From: Acanthaster planci
Taxonomy: Eukaryota; Echinodermata; Asteroidea; Valvatida; Acanthasteridae
Reading direction: 5' to 3'
DNA length: 64,000 nucleotides
Assembly: GCF_001949145.1 (NCBI RefSeq)
Contig: NW_019091373.1
Coordinates: forward strand, 2,792,673 to 2,856,672
The position numbers and the translations under genes are program-made. Numbering within the stretch: the stretch's first letter is position 1; each line of letters begins with the position of its first letter. Positions 43,116-54,399 of this stretch are shown here, one piece after another. The notes under the pieces are model-generated. The model was not told the origin of the DNA. It made no database searches and saw only the letters and a list, made by a program, of their open reading frames with translations.

Positions 43116-44874
43116 GGGTAATTCCATGAAAATGTGTCCGTTGCCCCAAAATTTCAAATTGATGTCCTACAAATAAATTTGATATTATTTGAAAGAGTGA
43201 TGTCTGGACTATTCAAATCAGATTTTGTTTCCAGTTTTTGTTTGTATTTTATAACCATCATTATGAAAATTTGTGTTTAAAATTATAAAATTACAATTTC
43301 TCAGCCAATTTTACACGCTTTTTTCTCCTACTTTCAAATTCTTATACAAGCTATTAATTTGGTTTTAGGTTTGAATAAGTTTACATAGGGTTTAACTTCT
43401 TAAAAAAAGTATTATTGTCAGGTTTTTCCTCATTTCCATGGCAACGCTCTTTTAAAATGTGCCATTTTGCCTTAATGGCATTTTAATGTCCATGACGTTT
43501 TTACTCGTTTCGTTTTGCTATTTTAAAGTTATACAAGACATTTTCATGAGACTTCAAATGCAAAGCTAGTTTAAGCGGATAAATCCATTAATCAAAAATA
43601 TTTAATTTACAGTATGTGTAAATATGCAAATGAGCGTCATGGACTTTACAATTTGTACGTCACGGACATCACAAAAATTTATGTCATGGGCATTAAAGGT
43701 CATGCTGACAGCCTTAAAACTTCCTCTTGAGACAATGGAACAGTCTGTTTATGCAAATGAGAGTTAATAGTAGGATGGCATTTAATAGGACCTCATTTGG
43801 ATGAAAAAAAATAGATTAGCCAGTGATTGAAGCAGTTTTGCAACATACAATCAGCCACACAGCACATGAAATTTTTAGCATAGCCAAACCTGCATTCTGA
43901 ACACAGTACCACAAAGGCCCCAACTTTCAGGTAAGTTTGATCTTTTTTTTTAAGTTTGTTAATGCTTCTATGGTGACTGCTGGAATAAAATGTGTTAGTA
44001 CTTGTGCAAAATGAGCTGATTTATAAATTTTGACTTGATATTTAACGGCAAAAGCCCACGACAGGGCCTTGGCCTAGGCTAGTACCATGCTCACTCTTTT
44101 GCTACATATAAATGTTTCTTGTATTGCAGTGAAGAGACTAAGAGCTGGTTTATCCCCAAGTTTCAAACACAGCATTGAAAAAGGATGGGGTACTTGTGGG
44201 TTTTTAAGTTTCACTGGTACATATTGTATACACGTGCAATTGTCAAAATTGAAGGTTTTTAAATGATTAAATTTAGTTTGCAAAAATTGACAGGGTTAAT
44301 TTTCTCAGCAAACATTAGTAACGAGTGCTCACATTTCCCAAAATATGTTGCAATTGATTGCCAATGGTACCGTAGGTCCATGGCTGTTTTTACTTTTTTC
44401 TCGGCACATTTTATTTCATTTATTTGTGGGCTGTATGTGGAAAATTTGGATGCGTAATGTCCAAGACAAACAAATGTAATGTCCATGACGCCTTATCAAG
44501 ACTCATAACGAGAGAGTGAAGAGCCATTCTAATAGTGTTAATGTTTGCTTGTTGACGATTTCCTACCTCACAGTATTAAAGCCATTTGAAAACAAAACCA
44601 TATTACAAGTATAACTTCACAGAGTTTTGTTATGATTGTGTTGGTCACAATACCCATGTCCTTTTAGCGTAATGTCCATGACACTCGTTAGTAATGCTAA
44701 TAGCTCAATAATTAATTATGTCTTTATGTATGTGTACTGCTTGATAAAAACAACATTATATGTTACCAGAGGCAAACAATTAATGACGTGGTTTTAACTT
44801 CTTAGTCAGTCAAATTGACGACTAAAGTTTGAAAACTGCATCCAAATGTAATGTCCATGACGGTGGAATTGCCC
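43116..44874. mobile_element. 1759-bp TIR element inside BEL/Pao RT
   Basis: The element starts GGGTAATTCCA and ends TGGAATTGCCC, an 11-bp inverted repeat with one mismatch. Removing it rejoins the RT codons across the site. Flanking TCTT (43112-43115) and TTTT (44875-44878) would be a 4-bp target duplication with one change. It has no recognisable transposase. Inside are eight copies, some imperfect, of AATGTCCATGACG: 43485, 43635, 43658, 43682 (three of these inverted), 44454, 44476, 44669 and 44848. Confidence 0.85.
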
Positions 44875-44878
44875 TTTT

Positions 44879-45595
44879 CTGGGAGTCCTGATCCGATTTA
44901 GGAAGGGAGCAATTGCAATGTTTCACTGTTTTGTGGTCAAAGAGGATCACAGGAACTACATGAGGTTTTCTGTTACAGAGACAGTGACCCAACGAAAGTC
45001 ATCTCCGAATACAGAATGAAAGTGCATGTCTTCCGCAATAGTCCATCACCAGCAGTAGCTATGTAGAGTTTCAGAAAAGCTGCTGAAGAAGGCGAGAACG
45101 ACCATGGTTCTGGTATCAGACACTTTCATGTGGACGATGGCCTTATGTTAGTGCCCACTGAGGAGGACCCAACTGATCTTCAGAGGATCCAAGCATCATA
45201 AGCATAGTCAAACCAGCGCTTCCAAAAGGTGGCTTCAAACAGCCCGACTGTATGACAGTGTTCTCTCTTGACGATCATGCCACAAGCATGAAAGACTTCA
45301 GCTTAGACAAGAATGGGCCTGTCTAATGCAGCCTAGGATTGTGCTGGGAAGCCGCAACCTACACATTCACTTTCAAGATGTGAACTGCCGACAAACCTTT
45401 CATTCGTCGAGGAGTCGACCGAACAGTCTCTTTGACCCTCTATGCATGGTTGCTCCTATAACCATTGATGGTTGGCCATACTCCGTCAGCTCACCTCAGG
45501 GTAGATTAAATGAATGGGAAACCTGGAGAGACACTTCCAAACATTTGGAGCAACTTCAAATTCTTAGAGCCTATGCCACAGAGTCCCTGTAGACA
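44879..45595 (+). pseudogene. BEL/Pao RT, part after the insertion
   Basis: After 44879 the translation resumes with VLIRFRKGAIAMFHCF and VKEDHRNYMRF, then YRDSDPTKVISEYRMKVHVF, and the catalytic region RHFHVDDGLM (45118-45147), where Pao RTs carry the YVDD-type motif. A TAG interrupts at 45063. Further on, RPNSLFDPLCMVAPITIDG (45415-45470) marks the connection domain. Confidence 0.88.
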
Positions 45596-46330
45596 GCACA
45601 GCGGATTGAGCTGTGCATATTTTTAGATGCATCTACCAAGACAATCGCAGCAGTGGCTCATCTTAAAGTTGTCCATGAATCGACAAAGGTTGATGTAGGC
45701 TTTGTCATGAGAAAGGCCAAACTGGCAGTAAACTTGTACTGTGACAGTGAGGTTTTGCTTGGATACATCTTAATACAGCGAAGCGCTTCTATGTCTATGT
45801 GCACAACCGGGTTCAGCTAATTCAGCAGTCTTCTTCCCCTAGTCAGTGGCACTACATACCAACAGACAACAATCCTGCTGACCATGGCTCAAGAGGAATT
45901 CCAGCATCCCAACTTTCAGGTACAACATGGTTCACAGGACCAGTATTCCTGCTTTGAGCTGATCCCACTCCAGAGGAAGATTTTTACGAGTTGGTTAGCC
46001 CAGAGAGAGACACCGAAATCCGACCTGAGGTGAGATGCTTCACCAACAACGCTGGTGGACGTCGGTTCGAGCGGTTCACCCAATGGAGAATTCTCCTGAC
46101 AAGTATTGCACTCCTAATCCACGTTGCTCGTACTTACAAGAATGCTGGCAGAGGTTCACACCAGAACAACGCGGCAGTCACACAGGACGAGTCGGATGAG
46201 GCCAAGAGAGTTATCCTCCAGTCAGTTCAGAGAGACTTTTACCCTGCAGAGTTCACTGCCCTCAGCCAGAAGCAAGATCTACGCATACGTTCCATCGCAG
46301 TGTTGAGTCCCTACATGGACAATTAGCTCA
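45596..46330 (+). pseudogene. BEL/Pao RNase H and connection
   Basis: Around 45610-45720 one frame reads RIELCIFLDASTKTIAAVAH and then VDVGFVMRKAKLA, the RNase H start of BEL/Pao with its catalytic Asp. Downstream, NRVQLIQQSSSPSQWHYIPT-like and DNNPADHGSRG-like pieces (45810-45900) are the usual tail. The frame at 45991-46326 covers the linker to integrase. Confidence 0.82.
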
Positions 46331-47445
46331 TCAGGGTAGGAGGTCGACTAGACGGCCGAGAGAAACATTTCATCATACCACTATTAAAGATGCAGCCACG
46401 TCTCAACTCTACTAGTAAGACACTTCTATGAACAAGTGCAACCCAAGGTCACCGCTTCACCGACGGAGCAATCTGGGCTGGATGATTTTGAAACGTTGGC
46501 GGTAAAGGGCTCATAAATTCCATCCTACACAAGTGCATCATATTTAAGGGGCAACGCTGGAAAATGGATCAACAGAAGATGGCAGACTTGCCCCCAGAAA
46601 CGCGAAGTACAGCCCCACCTTTTGACTTTGTTGGCTTGGATGTTTTTGGCCCCTGGTTAGTCCTCGCCAACCGCACAAGAGGAGGTCACACTGAAAGTAA
46701 ACGTTGGACCATTTTGTTCACCTGTTTGAGAACACAAGCATTCAACATCGAGATCATCGAATCCATGGACTCTTACAGCTGCATCAAGGGAGCTCAGATC
46801 AGATTGCGGTGCCAATTTCGTGGGAGCCTGCCATAATCTGAGGCTTGACAAGAAAATCAAACGCTTCCTCATCGACCATTGTTGTACCTGGACGTTTAAC
46901 CCACCTCAGCCTACACACATGCGAGGTGTCTGGGAGCGTCCGATGGAGTGGCTCGCATAATTCTCGATTCCATTCTGCTCCAGAGCAAAGTTAGCTTAAC
47001 GCACGAAGTTCTGTCTACCTTCTCAGCCGAGTAAACAGTGATAATCAATGCCAGGTAATTGGTTCCGGTCTCAACCGATCCTGAGTCACTTCTCATCTTA
47101 ACACCAGCAACGTTACTTACCTAGAAGGTCGGTGTGGAGCTGCAACTTACCGAAGACTTCACCGACAAGGACTTGCTTCAGAGCCAGTGGAGACAAGTTC
47201 AGCGTCTTGTTAAAACGTTCTGGTCCCGCTGGAGACAGGAGTACCTCCCCACCTTACAAAGCCAATTCAAGAGGAAAGAGTCTCAACACAGCCTGCAAGC
47301 GGGAAATCTGGTTCTCGTGAAGGACAAGCAAGTCATCCACAAGTGGCCACTAATACTAGTTAAGTCCGCCATTCCAGGAAGCGATGGGAAGATTCGTGCC
47401 GTAGAGCACAAGGTCACAACCAGTTGTGCAGAAAGACATTTTTGA
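46331..47445 (+). pseudogene. BEL/Pao integrase
   Basis: The 46564-46836 frame contains QKMADLPPETRSTAPPFDFV, GLDVFGPWLVLANRTRGG, SKRWTILFTCLRTQAF and IEIIESMDSYSCI, the integrase core typical of BEL/Pao with the first catalytic Asp in GLDVFGPW. MRGVWER-like sequence occurs near 46920. The 47134-47445 frame has FWSRWRQEYLPTLQ and AGNLVLVKDKQVIHKWPL, the C-terminal DUF5641-type domain. Confidence 0.93.
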
Positions 47446-47541
47446 TACCACCTTCTGAAGTTGTTCTTCTCCTATCTGAACAAGACTGAACAAGTCTTAG
47501 ACGCTTGTCTGTTTTAATTAGTGATGCCATCTAAAGATGCC

Positions 47542-48160
47542 AGGCAGGGAGTGTAATGGAACGCCCGTCCAAGTTTTGTGTGCGGCGCCCTCTCTTGATT
47601 GTAAAATTATTTGTACTCTCATTGTTGTCTAGACCACATCACTAACGTTTTTGCCCAGATCCATATCGTTTTGTATAACATGTAGCAAGTTACCAACCTT
47701 GTTCTACATTTGGTAGCATTGCCTGAAAGTAAATTACTCTTCTTGGAATCTTTTTCTTTAAATAAATCAGGATTTTTAAAGAGATTTTGGGACTTAGTTT
47801 CTGCTGCGTAACGTTACATTTTACTGCTAGTTAAGGATACTTTTACGTATTTTATATCGAGGTACATGCATGTATTTTTCTCACAGATTAGATCCATAAT
47901 TATAAACATGCTTCTCCGTGATGTTTCTTCCACGGTTTATGTGTCTGCGTACCCAGATACATGTATGGAAATCTTCACACGAAGTTTAGCCATTGTGAAT
48001 GCTTAAGTGTTTACATGTATTTAACTTTGGGACGCAGTCTAACTTAGTCAGTTCGTTCTCTCTTTGTATTTCACTTTCACACTGTGTTCTTTAACAACAC
48101 ACGCTAAACTGGAACTTGAGAAGCTAATTCTTGACTCTTGTGTTCATTAAATTGGAGTTT
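47542..48160 (+). repeat. Polypurine tract and 3' LTR of BEL/Pao
   Basis: AGGCAGGGAG (47542-47551) is followed by TGTAATGGAACGCCC at 47552, a TG start for the LTR. AATAAA-type signals occur at about 47760 and an ATTAAA near 48145. The right end is not fixed because there is no second LTR copy to compare. Confidence 0.6.
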
Positions 48161-48879
48161 GGCTGGCTGTCGAATTGCGGTTCGCAAAATTTAAACACTG
48201 CAAGGGGGACAGTACATTTTCAATCAAATTTTTAAAATGTGGAAAAACAAGGATTTTTGCAGGAAAGGTAAGGGGAAAATCGTCAATTTTGTTATTTAGC
48301 CGCAAATTTAAAAGATTCAAATACTGTGGGACATATATTTGCCTATAAAGCTGAAGGACTGTCAAAAGCAGCCCTCTGTCAGTCCACCTTCAAGATAGAA
48401 TTATCACACAACGGCGGAGTGCTCTCTTGGTTTATAAATTTGTGACGGAGTTCTTTGTGTAATGTAGGCCCTATTTCTTATAAAAATGGATACATAAAGA
48501 AGTGTCATGCAGAAAACAGCCCGGAGAAAACAACTATCCAAATAATTAGTTCAGGTAAGGGTTGCAATAAGGTGGACATGTGATTACGTTTCCATGGTTC
48601 TAGGGTCACTGAATTCATGTTTTAACTAACAAGGCCAACGACTTTTTTCATCAGTGTGCAATGATAGATCTGAAATGGCCGACAGTACTCGGACATTGAC
48701 AAGTATATCTGAATATTTTTTTCAATGACCATTGTCTCTGAGGCCGAAGATGGCCTGAGACAAAATAATCTCTGCCCCACCTTCAAAGTAGTGAAGCACC
48801 TCTGCGGAGTTGGCCAGAGTTCAGCTCCTTCCTTGATTTCCATCTCGTCGGAAGAAATGCTGTCCTGCGTGAAAGACCA
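48161..48879. other. Region without recognised gene
   Basis: Nothing coding is recognised. The minus-strand frame 48622-48843 overlaps the start of the LINE fragment's flank and has no motif. Confidence 0.4.
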
Positions 48880-49625
48880 CTTCTGCTAGTCGCTAAACTT
48901 CCCAGCTGCTTCCCCCAGACCACTTTCAACCACAGCTCTCGAAACTGTAGTCTCTGACGTGGACTGCGACCCTCAATCGTTGAGTGAAGTGCGGGCTGCT
49001 ATTCGAAAGTTGAAGTCCGGCCGTAAAGCAAGAGATGGTGGCATCTTCCCCGACTCATCAGAGTATTTGAAATCTGCTGAGGTGTCCATAAGCAGAGCTC
49101 TTCACATGATCTTTCCAATGTGAGGTCCACAGGCATGGTTCCAGCAGACTGGAAGGATGGTATAATTCTACCTCTCTATAAAGGGAAAGGCTCAAGGACG
49201 GCCTGCAGTCCGCCCCATCACCTTGCTTTCGATTCCTGGCAACGTGTTTGCGCTTGTGCTGCTCGCCAGAATTCGTCCATTACTTGTTTCCCTGCAGAGA
49301 CCACAGCAGTCAGGTTTCACTCCCAGCCGCTCCAAGTCTGACGCAATTCATGCGTTACGTTACGTCTATACTGGCTGAACTCCACCACGAGTACAATCGC
49401 CCGCTTAGTGTCGCTTACGTAGACATCAATGCTGCCTTTGATTCTGTTGACCGAAACCAGCTCTGGGATATCATATCCTCAAAGGGAATTCCAAATACCA
49501 TTCTGGATCTGATCAAAACTCTGCACTCCAACACCAAAGCCAAGGTCAGGATAGGCAATGACTTATCCCCCTCCTTATCAACTTCCTCAGGAGTCCGGGA
49601 GGGTTGTGTGTTTCATACTTGGCGT
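48880..49625 (+). mobile_element. LINE (non-LTR) RT fragment, 5' and 3' truncated
   Basis: Pieces in several frames give the LINE RT order: IRKLKSGRKARDGG (near 49000-49040), VPADWKDGIILPLYKGKGS (49137-49193), SVAYVDINAAFDSVDRNQLW (49408-49467, first catalytic Asp), LIKTLHSNTKAKVRIGND and SSGVREGC (to 49613). Homology stops just before the expected PxLF and A(Y/I)DD motifs. I call it jockey/CR1-like but cannot fix the clade. Confidence 0.88.
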
Positions 49626-50890
49626 CCAGTGGTTTGACTTCATTTCAAGTGTCACCATTTCTCAGCGCACGGGGCTCGGTAACATCGTTTTGGAGGTTCC
49701 AGGGAGGCGACACACTTTGTCTGGTCGTGTCTGGCGCCTCCGAGCCACGGCTCCTGCTCGTCTTACCCTCGACGCATCTATCCAATTTCATCTTGGTCAG
49801 CGACTTGCCATGTAAAGAAGGCCCCGCGGCCGTCCCCATCTTTCTTGGCTTAAGCAGGTTCCGACGTTGTGCAGCTGTCTCTAAATGAGTGGTGGTCCCT
49901 TGCTCTTGACAGGGGTGTCCGGAGGTTTGATGATAATGACCAGAAATGACCACAAAAGGCTCTCAATTCTGCCCTGTCAGGACTTCTTAACTGATCGTAA
50001 AGGAGCTCTTTTTCCAAGTGCTGTCATCCAAATTCCCCATTTTTCCCAGTGGGTTTATTTTCTAAACACGACTGGTTAGTAGAACAAAAACGAAACTTTC
50101 TATTGTTGTAGAACAACGGAGCTCCATAGTCCGTAAATGGGCCTAAGTCCCCCCATATTTATTGCACAACAAAACAACCACATGCATTTTGGTGGATAAG
50201 ATTTATTTATTTGCAATTTTAGTTTATTGCATCGAAATTCATTTTAATATATTAGCCCCATGATAATTATTAAACGTTAGGTATTGTTTCAATGAAAAAT
50301 AAAATAAAGGGCCAAACGTGTTACCTAATGAGGCATATAAAACATCACAACTGATTTATTCAAAGCTGTCCAAAATTTTATGAAGTTGTTTGTTAAAACA
50401 ACGATTCATCCTCTTTAATTGGGACGAGGCACATGGTTTGAAGCGTCAAACACAATTTACATAAACAGAACTCCTGACCCCGTGCTGAACGACACTTACC
50501 GCCTCTCTTATGACTTTGTAAGTCTGTCTATATTACTTAATTTGATGGGGGTTGACTTCCTCAATCCCTCGGACTGGGCCGCAATATAGTCACGCAAAGA
50601 CGCCCATCCATGCGCCCTGCAATAGGTTTGTGCACATTTCTTACCGACACTGCGAATGGATTCTGCTGGCCATTTTGTTTAAAAGTAAACCTGGACGAGT
50701 TGTAGCATGGAGGAAGGACGCTGTGCGGCACTGACAGCGTTGACTCACTGTTTACAGGGAGCTTTTCATTCCTTTGTACAGTATAGCTCTTAGCGTCAAA
50801 AAAGGGCAATGTCGTGCATTAAGACTCAGTATGTTCAAAATCTCAGAAAAGGTCAAGAATGATGCCAGGATAAAAGTTAGGGCGGGAGAC
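49626..50890. other. Region with an unassigned minus-strand ORF
   Basis: The minus frame 49645-49953 (102 residues) is basic and Ser/Thr/Pro-rich and lies in GC-rich DNA that begins exactly where LINE homology ends. It may be part of another element, but I recognise no domain. From 49960 to 50890 the sequence is AT-rich with nothing identifiable. Confidence 0.35.
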
Positions 50891-51545
50891 AAATTTTAGC
50901 TGGCCATTAATTAGGCCTAGTTAATTAAATAAGGCCTTAATTAGGGTGAAATTGTAAACTTCTGAACCGTAGGTCCTAGAACTATTGGACCAAGACTAGA
51001 GTGTTAGCCTCTTCAATACGGAAGACTTTTGTGCACAGTCGAAACACCTCAGACCGTGGGATCAATTAAATAATTAGCTAATTAGTGATAATTGGGCAAA
51101 ATTGTAACCTTTGATCCATAGGTCCTAGAACAATGGGACCAAGACTAAACTGTCACTCTGCTCAATACAAACAACTTTTGTTCGAAAGTCCAAGCTTCTC
51201 AGACCTAGAGATCAATTAGAAAATTAGCTCATTAATGGTAATTAGGGCAAAATCATACCTTGTGAACCGGACGTCCTAGAAAAACGGGCCAAGACTTAAC
51301 TGTCACTCTGCTCAATATAAACAACTTTTGTACACAGTGCAAACTTATCAGGCCTAAGGATCAATTTGATAATTAGCTAATTAATGTTAATTAGAGCGAA
51401 ATTGTATTGTATTAACGGGACCAAGACTAAACTGTCACTATTCTCAATACGCACAATTTTTTGGTATAAAGTCCAAACTTCTCAGACCCTAGTATCAATT
51501 AGATAATTAGCTAATTAATGTTAATTAGGGCAAGATTGTAGCTTC
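50891..51545. repeat. 150-bp tandem satellite, about 4.4 copies
   Basis: The landmark CCAAGACTA recurs at 50990, 51139, 51289 (AAGACTTA) and 51420, giving periods of 149, 150 and 131. Each unit carries AATTAGCTAATTA-type palindromes, GGTCCTAGAA, CTGTCACTCTGCTCAATA and CTTCTCAGACC. The last complete unit is shortened by a deletion of about 18 bp around GGTCCTAGAA. Confidence 0.93.
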
Positions 51546-51639
51546 TTAACACAGTACTGGAATTTTGTCTTGTATTTGAGAAACTTTGCTTCCTGCTCAT
51601 TAAATCCCAAAGACAGCGGGACTTTCTGACCTACTTTGC

Positions 51640-52330
51640 AGTGTTGAAGGGTTCAACGCCATTAATCTTCATCACTGGCCACTGCAAGTACAGTCAGTGG
51701 CTACCTTACACTTTCAGGATCTACTCCGACTTGAGAAGACATAGCCATCAGTATTTGATGAGTTTCTGCGGGGGGAACTTTGTGGTAACAAAGTCAAATC
51801 ACTTGAATTCGTCAATCGCCTTTGATCAGGCGTCCGAGCAGAACAATGCTGCATAAAGGTCTCCACACGGAGGACTTAACATTCTTATTAAAACGACAAT
51901 GGCAATGCGATGGAACGTGTTGACACCTAAGCTTGTCGATGTCAGGATCACTCAGGAGTATGACAGCGAATACAGCAAGACCACTTGTCCCTCAGCTGGC
52001 TACCACCAACACCTATGATGCATTCCAGAGGAATTTCAAATCTGATGTTGAGAAGCATGTAGCGATGATGGAACCGACTTTTAACCCCATTGGCAATGTC
52101 CCAAAGAGCTTGAGGCACATCAATGACAGCCAGCCGATGGGGAGAACAGATTAAATGTCGAGATTGCAAAGGACCTTGGAGGCTTAAGGTAAAGTCTGTA
52201 CCACACGTTTGTATCAGAGCGCCTGGAGATGTGCAAGGCTGACTTAACAACGAATCTAAACAAGAGAGTCCTCTTATTTCCCATCAGTGCATCCAAAAAC
52301 ATCAATATCATCCCCTGTGTATCCTAAAGA
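51640..52330 (+). pseudogene. Broken ORF, probably from a multicopy element
   Basis: The frame 51641-51856 includes STPLIFITGHCKYSQWLPYT and GNFVVTKSN, then SSIAFDQASEQNNA. I recall similar FxxxHxKYxRWLP...FDQAHEQNNA proteins as multicopy, unnamed predictions in invertebrates, but cannot name a domain. A second stretch (about 52190-52310) has FVSERLEMCKADLTTNLNKR followed by VLLFP. Stops and frameshifts show that it is dead. Confidence 0.35.
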
Positions 52331-52639
52331 GGATCAGAAACTGGTACAGTACCTCAAAGTGGTGGTTACGTATTGTAGAAATGAGGTTGTCAGAGTTATA
52401 GAATATCAGCCAAAAACGTGTTGCCAGCTTTTGCAAAGGATGGTAAAATGTATCAAGCCCCAAATCGAGCATCCTTTCTCAGTTGAACACAATGTCTGAA
52501 CCTCCCATCACTACTGCATCAGCATGATCCTCTTCAGTCTCAGAGTCTTGTTTGGCCCTGATTTAACCTCCAATCAACCCTGAGGAAACAGATTTACGTC
52601 GCTTCAGGTCGGAGGTTGGAGCGGTTCCGGAATTCCCAA

Positions 52640-53480
52640 GAGAAGCCCGGAGACCCATCCGGGAGTGGGTGGTCGACGTCAGGGGTCAACTGGTGTCCAG
52701 ACAGCTTACTACGAGGAGAGTGCATCATTCATCCTTGACTACCTTGCCGGGAGAGTCCGCCATGAGATACTTGGCCAAGGAGATGAGGTGGCGTCCAAAC
52801 CAGAAGAAAATCATCAGGGTGTTGCTGAAGGTTTTGGGGATGGTACCGACAAGGCCCACAAGAAGACCTCCTCATTTGCTTTCTGGAGTTAGTAGAGCTA
52901 TTCACACGGATGGCCAAACTCCACGAGACATGCAAGGCGACCAGGGAGAAAACACTGAAGGGCTGACTCGCAGAAACTGTTTGCAGCTAGAGTTACGGAG
53001 GCTTAATTAATATGGAGGCCCTAACGCTGTCCTTTGATGTCAGGGACGTAGACAGGGAAATCACCAGAGGGAGGCAACAGTACAGACGATTGAGGCAGCA
53101 GATGATGCTGGAAGTTTGTGGTCCCTCCTGAATAAAGAAGCAGGGCCAACAGCTGGAGAAGCAACAGCAACAGATAGACAAGCTCCTCAAGGCTGTGGTC
53201 CAACAAGCAGTCCATCATTGGAACCAGGCGGCAAGGCAATGCTACAACTGTAAATTGACAGGGCATCTCAAGCGTAATTGCCCCCACCTCCAATGGAGCA
53301 ATGGTTCTCCCTCACAACAAACCCAACCGAGCGTGTTCATCCCCAATGCCCAACAGTTCGTTCCTGAGCAGTCAGCCCCCCAGAAGTCTACCCAGCAGCA
53401 GTTTGTCCCTAAGCGTCAAACACCCACCAACCACAAAACTAGAGCGGCCTGCCATTGTCAGCCAAACGACAGGCCATCGG
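52640..53480 (+). pseudogene. PNMA-like gag with CCHC knuckle (gypsy element 3)
   Basis: Across frames: REWVVDVRGQL, ESASFILDYLAGRVRHEILG and a following PEE(I/N)HQGVAEGFGDG recall the capsid of PNMA/ARC-like gags. At 53238-53280 the frame carries CYNCKLTGHLKRNC, a CX2CX4HX4C zinc knuckle. The tail is Gln/Pro/Ser-rich. At least three frame changes interrupt it. Confidence 0.82.
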
Positions 53481-53898
53481 GTTTTACGAGATAGTGGCTC
53501 AATTATTGAGATACTGGTAGGGGAGTGCCCAGTTGCACAAGGGAAAATTGACAGTATTAATTAAGGTGAATTGTCTACTTGACGCTTGGGCTCAGGTATC
53601 TACCCTGACTGAGTCTTGCTTCAGAGAGAACTTCTTCGAACAAGAGTTGGTTGACATCAATGCCGTGCTCCGCATCTCCAGTGCCCATGGTGCTGCAATC
53701 CCCTATCTTGGCTATATTGAGCTGCCTCTCCATGCACTTGGACAAATCTTTGACAAAGTGGGTTTCCTGGTCGTGAAGGACGGAGTGGGCATAGCAATTG
53801 TTAAAGGGAAGCGGGTGGTGCCACGAGTCATTGCCTCAAATATTTTCCGACATAAGAGACACGTTACAGAGGACACTTGGGCCAGGATTCTTGCATAG
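53481..53898 (+). pseudogene. Aspartic protease of gypsy element 3
   Basis: VNCLLDAWAQVSTLTESCF (from about 53566) aligns with the retroelement protease active site xxLLDTGSQVSTL. Here DTG reads DAW, so the catalytic Asp remains but the Thr-Gly is gone. The later part YLGYIELPLHALGQ and VGFLVVKDG fits the flap and C-terminal half. Confidence 0.8.
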
Positions 53899-54399
53899 CC
53901 TCAGCGTCGGAGTTGGAGGAGTGGAGAGCGCCAATGTCCTGGCACAGTACGGGGAAGTCATGAGTGCCTCGTTTCAACCAGACAAACCTGAAAATATTTG
54001 TATATGTAATTCGAAACCAGTTTTAGTACCAGCGTTGTCCCTATTTGCCGTGCAGTGTTCAGCTGGTGGTGGTACTATCAGGCAGTGGTAGAGGAGCTTG
54101 ATGTTCACTAGAAGCACCTCCCATGCCCAAGAGGACTGGTGGTAGCCCCCACCCTCGTCAGAGTTGATAAGAATGGAAAATGCTCAGTTCAGCTAGCAAA
54201 TGTCACCGATTATGACCTCTACATACCCCATGGACCCTCATCGCCCCAGAAGCAACCCGGTCTATTATTGCATGGACAAGTCTTACACTGTGTACAGGAG
54301 GATCAAGCATATAACAACAAAGAACGAGACCCAAAGAAGACAGCTGGAACGAGTTGTCACAAGACGCACGGAGGTCTTCAGCAGGGGTGATGAAGACTG

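Larger units (their letters stand above)
40860..48160 (+). mobile_element. BEL/Pao LTR retrotransposon, 5' truncated and interrupted
   Basis: Gag, protease, RT, RNase H and integrase of the BEL/Pao family follow in order from 40860 to 47450, then a polypurine tract and a 3' LTR starting at 47552. No matching 5' LTR exists upstream, so the left end is truncated, apparently at the junction with gypsy element 2. A 1759-bp TIR element at 43116-44874 splits the RT. Stops and frameshifts are frequent, so the copy is dead. Confidence 0.9.
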
